DNA from: Beijerinckiaceae bacterium
Lineage (GTDB): Bacteria > Pseudomonadota > Alphaproteobacteria > Rhizobiales > Beijerinckiaceae
NCBI GenBank assembly: GCA_021324915.1
Contig: JAJPIC010000014.1
Span: 1-63,779 of the forward strand
Direction: 5' to 3'
Length of the DNA stretch: 63,779 nt
In this document: piece after piece, positions 57,746 to 63,779 of the stretch
Layout of the letters: the number at the start of each line of letters is the position of its first letter
How positions within the stretch are numbered: the first letter of the stretch is position 1
Translations under genes and position numbers: made by a program
Notes under the pieces: generated by a model
The model's input: only the letters and a program-made list of their open reading frames with translations
Databases searched by the model: none
What the model was told of the DNA's origin: nothing

Positions 57746-58635
57746 GGCTGATGACCCAGCCGCACGACCATATTGGGGTGACGCTCGCTCAAGGCTTTCA
57801 GTGCAAATAAGCTCTTTCTTTCGCTTTCCCGGTCATAAGTGAATGTTCCGGGCTCGACGCCATGCTCCCACCCCCAGCGCGTGTGGCAGGCGTCGCCAGT
57901 AACAAGAACCGGACCTTCGGGAGTGCGGGCCACAAACGAAATATGGCCCGCAGTATGTCCAGGAGTCAGGATCGTAAAGAGTGACTCGTCGCCGAAAACA
58001 TCGATCACACCCTCGAATTTCCCATCGGGGTCCTTGGTAAATTGAAGCTCCCGGATCGCGGGCCTGCCTTCAAAGAACCGGTTTTCCATACCCTGGACGA
58101 AAACGTTCTCGAACTTTTTGCCGTTGGCCTCGCCAAGGCCCGTGTAGAACGGGATATCTCTCTGAATGTCTGGCATGCCGGAGATATGATCGAGATGAAG
58201 ATGCGTCATCAAAATGCCTTGGAGCGGTACACCTTTTGACCTCACAGCGGATAAAGGCTCGACCCTTACTTGCATTTTGTCGAGTTTCGCGAAGTTCCGG
58301 ACCGCCCATCCGACGCCAAGCGACTTGGGATCGCGGACAAAGCGCTTCGAAACACCCGTGTCGATCATATAAAATCCCTCAGTCGGGTGCCGCAGCAGAT
58401 GCATGTAGATCTGGATCGGCTCCTCGCGATCCTTGAGCCCTGCCTGGACGGCCTTGGGGTCCTTCAGATTGATGAGACCCGACAGATTAGCGACCCAGTC
58501 CGCGCTCGCAATGGTCTCAATTTCAATCGGCCCGGGCTTATCGATCAAAGCCTCCATGGCCGACGAACTCGTCTGCTTCCCCAGGCCTGCTGCTATTGTT
58601 TGATGCGTCGTCTGCGAGAAGCACGCGATACACAT
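57742..58635 (-). CDS. Metallo-beta-lactamase fold hydrolase, AHL-lactonase-like
   Basis: The 297-residue protein has MTHLHLDHISGMPD (HxHxDH), then LTPGHTAGHISF and LVTGDACH for the remaining ligands. The profile resembles the AiiA/AhlD N-acyl-homoserine lactonase group, though other lactones or glyoxalase-like esters are possible. The start at 58635 is chosen because GGGAGACC precedes it. It shares an operon with the methyltransferase. A divergent TetR regulator suggests control by a small molecule. Confidence 0.82.
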   Translation of the reverse strand: MCIACFSQTTHQTIAAGLGKQTSSSAMEALIDKPGPIEIETIASADWVANLSGLINLKDPKAVQAGLKDREEPIQIYMHLLRHPTEGFYMIDTGVSKRFVRDPKSLGVGWAVRNFAKLDKMQVRVEPLSAVRSKGVPLQGILMTHLHLDHISGMPDIQRDIPFYTGLGEANGKKFENVFVQGMENRFFEGRPAIRELQFTKDPDGKFEGVIDVFGDESLFTILTPGHTAGHISFVARTPEGPVLVTGDACHTRWGWEHGVEPGTFTYDRESERKSLFALKALSERHPNMVVRLGHQP

Positions 58636-58673
58636 ATTGGTCTCCCATCGATCCTGATCGCTCCCGACGTCAG

Positions 58674-58689
58674 CCACGATTGATCGTGG
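58674..58689. promoter_or_regulatory. Possible TetR operator in the divergent promoter
   Basis: Arms CCACGAT and ATCGTGG flank two central bases in the 107-bp gap between the metallo-hydrolase gene and the TetR gene. Position and dyad length fit a TetR family operator. Confidence 0.5.
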
Positions 58690-58742
58690 AGCGGTGGCGC
58701 CCATGTTAGATGTGAAGGATCTTTCAGTTTTTGGATTCGCTT

Positions 58743-59399
58743 ATGGGAATCAGCCCTCTGCCGCCGCTAACCCCAAGGAAATCCCCACGTCAGGACCGAG
58801 CCGTCGCCACCCTAGACGCCATTTTCGAAGCAACCATTCAGGTTTTGCTGAGCGATGGGCTAATCCGCCTGACCACGACCCGGGTCGCGCGTCGTGCAGG
58901 TGTCTCGGTTGGAACGCTTTACCAATATTTCCCGAATAAGCAGGCCTTGCTCTTTGCTGTGATGGAGCGATACCTGGCAATGCTCTCCGGAGCCATCGAG
59001 GAAGCGTGCGCTCAAAACCTAGGCGCCAAGGTGGAGGGGATCGCCGAGACGGTCGTGAAGGCCTACCTCGAGGCGAAGATGGATCAAGCCGAGGTCTCCC
59101 CCTCGCTCTATCGCATCGCCCTGGAGCTCGACGCTCGCGAGTTGATCGAGGCGGCCAGCCGGCGCAGCGCGAAGGCAATCGGGGCGGTGCTATCCACCGC
59201 CGTGGACGGGCGGTTCGCCAATCCGGCCTTGCTCGCTCAGACCCTGACCGCAGCGCTCTACGGAACGCTCCCGGCCTTCTGCCACCTGGTTTTGAGTCCT
59301 GCCGATGGCCGCGAAGCTCAAAAACAGCTCACGATCATGTTCCGCTCGTACCTGGCCTCGCATCAGAACGGCGGGTTGAGCGCTGATGCGGCTCCGTGA
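58743..59399 (+). CDS. TetR/AcrR-family transcriptional regulator
   Basis: The 218-residue protein has an N-terminal helix-turn-helix (GLIRLTTTRVARRAGVSVGTLYQYFPNKQALLFAV) and a C-terminal ligand domain. It lies divergent from the metallo-hydrolase-methyltransferase operon and probably represses it. The ATG at 58743 is preferred to a TTG four codons earlier. The ligand is unknown. Confidence 0.9.
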   Translation: MGISPLPPLTPRKSPRQDRAVATLDAIFEATIQVLLSDGLIRLTTTRVARRAGVSVGTLYQYFPNKQALLFAVMERYLAMLSGAIEEACAQNLGAKVEGIAETVVKAYLEAKMDQAEVSPSLYRIALELDARELIEAASRRSAKAIGAVLSTAVDGRFANPALLAQTLTAALYGTLPAFCHLVLSPADGREAQKQLTIMFRSYLASHQNGGLSADAAP

Positions 59400-59631
59400 G
59401 GGCAAGAACCGCGTGCCGCGGGACAATGTTTCTCAACCCATCAAGACAGAACTCTCATTCAGCCGCGAGCTGCGGCACCGATACACCGATCACTCAGGAG
59501 GAGATGGCGCGCGACGCCCGATGGAGATGGGCACTACTCGTCGGCCGTGGCGCTATGATGCGGTAGTCGGAACTGCGATCAGGACGGCGATCGCGCGCCG
59601 CGGTTGCAAACTGTACGCGCCAACGAATGGG
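59400..59631. other. Intergenic region before the ParDE module
   Basis: About 230 bp follow the TetR stop. No recognisable gene, repeat or site was seen before the ParDE promoter that begins at 59632. An open frame through the region runs into the promoter and has no ribosome site. Confidence 0.5.
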
Positions 59632-59672
59632 TTGAGACGATCAGGCCCATATGGCATAATATGCCATATGGG
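59632..59672 (+). promoter_or_regulatory. ParDE promoter with -10 box inside an operator palindrome
   Basis: TTGAGA (59632-59637) is separated by exactly 17 bases from CATAAT (59655-59660). The -10 box lies in the centre of a 27-bp inverted repeat with arms CCCATATGGCAT and ATGCCATATGGG (59646-59672). Binding of the antitoxin here would block the polymerase. Confidence 0.82.
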
Positions 59673-59701
59673 GCCGGTTTCGAATATCTGAGAGGACGCT
59701 G

Positions 59702-59989
59702 ATGCCTACCAGAAATGTCGTGCTGACGGAGCGTCAGGCAGAACTCCTCGAGACTCTCGTCAAATCCGGCCGCTATCAGAATGCCAGCGAAGTGCTGCGT
59801 GATGGGTTGCGCCTCGTGGAGCTACGCGAGGCAGAGAATGCTGGCAAGCTGAAAGCCCTGCGGGCCGCGGCTCGCGCCGGTGTCGGCGCGTTGGATCGGG
59901 GCGAATTCAAGGAATTCGGCAACATCGAGGAGTTGCAAACGTATTTGAATGACCTCTCGGAGAAGGTCATCTCCCGAGCCTCCGAATAG
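59702..59989 (+). CDS. parD: ParD-type antitoxin
   Basis: The 95-residue protein has a ribbon-helix-helix start (TRNVVLTERQAELLETLVKSGRYQNASEVLRDGLRLVELRE) followed by a charged tail that wraps the toxin. It should bind both the ParE toxin and the palindrome upstream. It starts 30 bp after the operator. The ParE toxin gene follows after 7 bp. Confidence 0.9.
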   Translation: MPTRNVVLTERQAELLETLVKSGRYQNASEVLRDGLRLVELREAENAGKLKALRAAARAGVGALDRGEFKEFGNIEELQTYLNDLSEKVISRASE

Positions 59990-59996
59990 AGCGCTC

Positions 59997-60353
59997 ATGG
60001 ACGAGCGGAGATGGCGCGTTCGTCTCGGCGCAGCCGCAGAAGTCGACTTTGCCAACATCCTCAAATGGACCGCGGAGAATTTTGGCGCGCGACAATCTCG
60101 AATCTATCGAGACACCCTTGTTCAGGCGATAGGTGAACTGGCCGGCGGTCCCGATGCAGCGGGCTCCAGGGCCCGGGACGAGATCATGGCAGGTCTTCGC
60201 ACGCTCCACGTCGCGCGCCGCGGCCGTCGCGGAAACCATTTCCTGATGTACCGGACAGCGCCGAACAGCACGATCGAAATCGTGCGCATCCTCCACGACA
60301 GAATGGATCTCCGGCGCCACGTCCCATCTGCCTCCAACGAGAGCACCGAATAG
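59997..60353 (+). CDS. parE: ParE-type toxin
   Basis: The 118-residue protein has the RelE/ParE fold: WRVRLGAAAEVDFANILKWTAENFGARQSRIYRDTL and GLRTLHVARRGRRGNHFLMYRTA, then IEIVRILHDRMDLRRHV. ParE inhibits DNA gyrase; some relatives act on mRNA. It follows ParD in a typical order. It ends 53 bp from the 3' end of tRNA-Arg on the other strand. Confidence 0.9.
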   Translation: MDERRWRVRLGAAAEVDFANILKWTAENFGARQSRIYRDTLVQAIGELAGGPDAAGSRARDEIMAGLRTLHVARRGRRGNHFLMYRTAPNSTIEIVRILHDRMDLRRHVPSASNESTE

Positions 60354-60406
60354 AGCGTGGCGCGAGAAAAGCCGCCTGCAGGCCGCCATGGCGAACCTTA
60401 GCGAAA

Positions 60407-60483
60407 TGGCGCGCCCGGAGAGATTCGAACTCCCGACCCCTAGATTCGTAGTCTAGTGCTCTATCCAGCTGAGCTACGGGCGC
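60407..60483 (-). tRNA. tRNA-Arg (anticodon ACG)
   Basis: On the minus strand the sequence folds into a cloverleaf: acceptor GCGCCCG/CGGGCGC, D-arm AGCTCAGCTGGATAGAGC, anticodon loop CTACGAA within a CTAGA/TCTAG stem, T-arm with GTTCGAATC, and an encoded CCA. The wobble base should be inosine and reads CGU, CGC and CGA. Confidence 0.97.
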
Positions 60484-60637
60484 GTTTATTCCGGCGCAAG
60501 CCAAGTTGATCGGGGAAGGCCGGAAGGACCTCCCCTTTAGCGGCTTGCCGCGAATCTGGCAACCGGCAGCGGTCGCGCCTTGGGCAGCTCTCCGCCAACG
60601 AGGGCCGGCCACTAAAGCCGGAGCTTCCAGCTACTGC

Positions 60638-62101
60638 TCAGGCTTTCGGGGGCCGCGGGGGCAGGACGATCCGGAACCTCGCGCCCTCATCTTCGCTGTC
60701 GGCGGCGAGCGTGATCGTGCCACCGTTCGCCCGCACCAGATCGGCGGCAATCGCAAGCCCGAGGCCGGAGCCGCCGGGCCGCGCCGAATCGGAAAAAGGT
60801 GTGAAGAGCTGCGCGCGAACGCTCGGCGGGACGCCCGGCCCGGTATCGACGACGTCGATCACCGCGTCAGCTCCTTGATAGGTGGCGCTGACCATGACGA
60901 GCGGCCGGCGGCCGCGCGCCGGCCCCGCCCGTTCCAGAGCCTCTGCACCGTTGCGGAGCAAGTTCATGAGCACGCGGAACATTTGCTCCGGATCCGCCCA
61001 GATCTCGAAATCGTCGGCAACTTTGTTGACGATCTCGACCCGTCCGGCGCCGGCATGGGCAACGGATTCTGCCGCCTCGCCGACGACTGCGCGCAAGCCG
61101 AAAAGCCGCGGCTTGGGTGCCTCGTCGGCCGCCCGTCCATAGGTGAGGATCGCCTGGCAGAAGCGGATGGCGCGATCGAGGGTTGCGACGAGCTTCGGCG
61201 CAAGCCTCTGCGCCAAGGGGTCCGTCACATTGGCGAGCCGGTCCGAGAGCAATTGAGCCGAGGCCAGCATATTGCGCAGGTCATGATTGATCTTGGCAAC
61301 GGCGAGACCGAGCGCCGCGAGATGTTTCTTTTGATTGAGCTCGCGCACGAGCGTTTCCTGCATGGTCGCCAGTGCCTCCTCGGCGCAGCCGATCTCATGC
61401 GAACTGCCGGACGGCACGATAATGCGCGCCGCATTTTCGGGGTCCTCGCCGAATTCACCGATATTCGTGGTGAGCCGGCGCATCGGGCGCAGGACCATCA
61501 GGTTGAACGCGGTCACGGCGAAGACGGCGACGAGCGCTGCAATCGAAAGCGAGATCGACAAAATCTTATGGGCGACGCGATGGACCGCCTGGGTCAAGTC
61601 CGCCTCGTCCATCGTGACTTCGATGCCTTCGCCGCCCATGGGCGCATCGCCCAGAACCGTGATGACTCGGCCCTTCGACGTATAGGTCCGATAGGCCGCG
61701 GCAAGCGACTGGAAGAAGCCCGTGTGACGCAAATCGTAGAACTCGTCGACCCGCGGCGGCATCGAGGTCGCGGCGAGGATCTGCCGCGTGCCGTGCGCAT
61801 TCAATACGATGATGCGGGCGCCGACACTGTTCAGCAATTCGCGCGACAATTGGTCGGAAACCATTTGCCGCGGTGCCGCTTCAAGAACGAGCGTCGCGGT
61901 ATAGGCGGCGCTCAGCCTATTGCGCAGCCAGTTGTCGCGAAAATTCGCGACGATCGGAACGTAGACGGCGATCTCCGCCACTAAGATGAAAGCCACGATG
62001 CAAATAAGGGTGCGCGTCGCGAGCCCGAAACGCGGGCGGCGGCACTTGAAGCCTGCCTTGCCCTGGGGGCGGTTGGGGTCGATGGTCACGAAATCCCGCA
62101 T
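60638..62101 (-). CDS. Orphan sensor histidine kinase
   Basis: The 487-residue protein has a transmembrane helix (LICIVAFILVAEIAVYVPIVAN), a periplasmic domain to about residue 175, a second helix, a HAMP segment and a HisKA-like helix with KINHDLRNMLASAQLLSDRL. The ATPase domain has NLLRNGAEAL, DTGPGVPP and GGSGLGLAIAADLVRANGG. No response regulator lies beside it. Upstream by 25 bp is the FAD oxidoreductase gene, so the kinase might sense redox state or share its signal. The signal is inferred, not seen. Confidence 0.9.
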   Translation of the reverse strand: MRDFVTIDPNRPQGKAGFKCRRPRFGLATRTLICIVAFILVAEIAVYVPIVANFRDNWLRNRLSAAYTATLVLEAAPRQMVSDQLSRELLNSVGARIIVLNAHGTRQILAATSMPPRVDEFYDLRHTGFFQSLAAAYRTYTSKGRVITVLGDAPMGGEGIEVTMDEADLTQAVHRVAHKILSISLSIAALVAVFAVTAFNLMVLRPMRRLTTNIGEFGEDPENAARIIVPSGSSHEIGCAEEALATMQETLVRELNQKKHLAALGLAVAKINHDLRNMLASAQLLSDRLANVTDPLAQRLAPKLVATLDRAIRFCQAILTYGRAADEAPKPRLFGLRAVVGEAAESVAHAGAGRVEIVNKVADDFEIWADPEQMFRVLMNLLRNGAEALERAGPARGRRPLVMVSATYQGADAVIDVVDTGPGVPPSVRAQLFTPFSDSARPGGSGLGLAIAADLVRANGGTITLAADSEDEGARFRIVLPPRPPKA

Positions 62102-62126
62102 GGGCGTCCTTCGTACCTAGCGCGGC

Positions 62127-63458
62127 TCAAGTCTTGCCGACTTGCGGCACCGATGCAAGCGCTGCGGCGCGCAAAGCCTCGGCGAGCGTCGGCGCATTTG
62201 CGACAATTGCGTCAAAATCGCTCGCTTTCATCTGCTTGGCGATCGCCAGGGTGAAAATCCCGATCAATTCCCGCGCTTGCGGTCCCACAATTCCGGCGCC
62301 CAAGATCAAACCATGCGAATTGGTCACGATCTTGACGTGGCCGGAACGGCCGAAAGTGCCCAAGGCACGCGCATTTTCGGAAAATGGCGCGCGTATCACC
62401 CGAATCTGCTTGTGACGGGCACGGGCCGCCAGTTCGGACAGACCGACCGTGGCCATTTCCGGGTCGGTCGCCAGAATTCGCGCAACGAGCGGGGCCGGTC
62501 GTCGCTGTCCGAACAGAGCGGCTGCGACGAATTCACCCTGGTGCTGCGTCAGCACCCCCGAACCGGAGCCGCCGAGCACGCCGCCGACGGCGTAGATTCG
62601 CGGATTGCTCGTGCGCCCCTCGGCATCGGCCTCGATTCCTTCAAGACCATAGGCGACGCGTGCGGCCTTGAGACCGAAGCCTTCGACGCAGGGGAGAAGC
62701 CGGGGGCCGACGATGACATGCGTCGCATCGACCACCGGTCCTTTGCCCGGAATAATGCGCACGCCGGCGCGCAACGGCTCGAATTTGAGCGCGCCCTCAT
62801 ATTCGTGGATCGTGAGCCCTTCGCGTCTCAGCGACGCGAGAACCGGGAGGACGAGCTCCTGATCTTCCTCGGGCAGGATCGTGCCCGACACGACGAGGCT
62901 GACCTTCGAGCCCAGCCGCAGGAAGGCCTGGGCCAGCGAAAGTTCGCGGCGGCTGGCGCCGATGACCGCGAGTTCGCTCGGCAGGCTTTCGAGCCCGGCG
63001 AGCGCCTCGGGCTCGAGCGGGCGCGCGAATTCGAGGCCCGCGATTGGCGCGGGCGCGGGCAGGGATCCGGTTGCCACAATGAAATAGCGCGCATCGATGG
63101 CAAAGCCGCCCGCCTCGAGCCGTGTGGCGCTCGAGAAAGAGCCTGCCGCCCGAATGATTCCAATGTTCAGCGCGGCGAGCCGCGCCGGTCTCGCGAGCCG
63201 GGCGAAATGGGCGATATTCGCCTTGATGTGCGCGCGAAGAGCGGGCAGGTCGGCCGGCTCGCTCGAAAGATTGCGGCGGGCCAGCGCCGCGCCGCAGAAG
63301 GCCTCGACGGGAATGGCTTGCGTCAAATGAGCGCCGCCGAGTGCGCGCTTTTCGACGAGGATGACTTGTGCGCCGAGCTTTGCCGCCTCCGTCGCCGCCG
63401 CAATCCCGCCTATGCCGCCGCCGAGCACGCAGAGATCGGGCCGTAATACTTCCGTCAT
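62127..63458 (-). CDS. FAD-dependent pyridine nucleotide oxidoreductase lacking the redox cysteines
   Basis: The 443-residue protein has the dihydrolipoamide dehydrogenase fold: FAD loop CVLGGGIGGIAAATEAAKLGA, the NAD-binding region around ELAVIGASRRELSLAQAFLRLG, and NPRIYAVGGVLGG. The usual CxxxxC disulfide (GGTCLNVGCIPSK) is replaced by GGAHLTQAIPVEAF with no cysteine. The C-terminal HPTLSE motif reads APTLAE, so the catalytic His is gone as well. It cannot work as a disulfide reductase. It may act as a flavin NAD(P)H oxidase, a carrier or a sensor. It precedes a histidine kinase in the same operon. Confidence 0.82.
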   Translation of the reverse strand: MTEVLRPDLCVLGGGIGGIAAATEAAKLGAQVILVEKRALGGAHLTQAIPVEAFCGAALARRNLSSEPADLPALRAHIKANIAHFARLARPARLAALNIGIIRAAGSFSSATRLEAGGFAIDARYFIVATGSLPAPAPIAGLEFARPLEPEALAGLESLPSELAVIGASRRELSLAQAFLRLGSKVSLVVSGTILPEEDQELVLPVLASLRREGLTIHEYEGALKFEPLRAGVRIIPGKGPVVDATHVIVGPRLLPCVEGFGLKAARVAYGLEGIEADAEGRTSNPRIYAVGGVLGGSGSGVLTQHQGEFVAAALFGQRRPAPLVARILATDPEMATVGLSELAARARHKQIRVIRAPFSENARALGTFGRSGHVKIVTNSHGLILGAGIVGPQARELIGIFTLAIAKQMKASDFDAIVANAPTLAEALRAAALASVPQVGKT

Positions 63459-63674
63459 GAAACTCTTCCGTTATGCGCGTGGCGGCCGCAGCAAGGTCCG
63501 GCCATCGCTGCATAATCCTGCGAGCCCATCTCTTGCTCCTGAGTGCAGCGGATCGGGGTGCGCCCTTTCGGCCCACCGTGCCGGGACACCGAGGCTGACC
63601 TATCTATGTAGAAGATGGCATCGGCGGGCTGCGCCTTAATCTTACGCGCGGCGAGCAGCGTTGGGGAGCGGAAT

Positions 63675-63779
63675 ATGCAAATTGCCATGGTTGGTTCGGG
63701 ATATGTAGGTCTTGTCTCGGGCGCTTGTTTTGCCGATTTCGGTCACAAGGTCTGTTGCATCGACAACGATCCCAATCGC
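63675..63779 (+). CDS. ugd: UDP-glucose 6-dehydrogenase, N-terminal part (partial)
   Basis: The gene runs off the right edge after 35 residues: [20 protein letters not shown] followed by [15 protein letters not shown] is the NAD-binding start of the UDP-glucose/GDP-mannose dehydrogenase family. UDP-glucose dehydrogenase makes UDP-glucuronate for surface sugars. GGGGAG lies 6 bases before the ATG. It is divergent from the FAD oxidoreductase gene. Confidence 0.85.
   Translation, partial: MQIAMVGSGYVGLVSGACFADFGHKVCCIDNDPNR

Noticed and set aside
59386-59691. Open frame between the TetR gene and ParD
   Set aside because: It crosses the ParDE promoter and operator and lacks a ribosome site.

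Overview
The window is high-GC chromosomal DNA of an alphaproteobacterium, most likely Hyphomicrobiales and possibly Beijerinckiaceae or a relative. The inference rests on a split transhydrogenase (pntAA, pntAB, pntB) next to an aa3-type oxidase subunit IV, a fused indolepyruvate:ferredoxin oxidoreductase, a homospermidine synthase, a phasin, EgtB/EgtD and two DUF465 proteins. Genes are densely packed on both strands. There is no rRNA, prophage, insertion sequence or CRISPR array. Two tRNA-Arg genes are present (anticodons CCG and ACG).

Layout. 0-5 kb: the 3' end of a CheW-like gene, a ClC-family channel/antiporter with an altered filter, a small three-repeat secreted protein divergent from an HxlR regulator, and a secreted phosphoesterase. 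5-12.4 kb: a TPR-sulfotransferase, a GIY-YIG protein, a 171-bp tandem array of hairpins, a glycosyltransferase with an LpxH-like hydrolase, a DUF559 gene bracketed by inverted palindromic repeats, and a porin. 12.7-20 kb: cell wall lysis (MltB), a two-component pair, a serine hydrolase, Dps and HdeD. 20-36 kb: transhydrogenase operon, TPR lipoprotein, rpsU, purEK, aldo/keto reductase, TPR-OGT, SGNH hydrolase, ergothioneine genes egtBD and a metal uptake pair. 36-49 kb: indolepyruvate oxidoreductase, CYTH-CHAD protein, homospermidine synthase, L,D-transpeptidase, tRNA-Arg, phasin, a large secreted phosphoesterase and an AraC regulator. 49-54.5 kb: a stress block of lon, hsp20 and katG. 54.9-60.5 kb: a third secreted phosphatase-type enzyme, a methyltransferase and metallo-hydrolase pair with a divergent TetR, and a ParDE module beside tRNA-Arg. 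60.6 kb to the end: an orphan histidine kinase behind a flavoprotein that lacks its redox cysteines, then the start of ugd.

Themes. Oxidative and general stress defence recurs (Dps, HdeD, KatG, Hsp20/Lon, EgtBD, transhydrogenase for NADPH), as does envelope work (porin, MltB, L,D-transpeptidase, LpxH-like, glycosyltransferase, three secreted phosphoesterases). The least explained signals are non-coding. Family A is a composite of two hairpins whose stems covary between copies, one of which is tandemly amplified. Family B palindromes bracket a DUF559 nuclease-like gene as inverted pairs. I see no clear-cut new defence system. The best leads for something new are the nuclease-plus-palindrome arrangements and the cysteine-free flavoprotein next to a histidine kinase.
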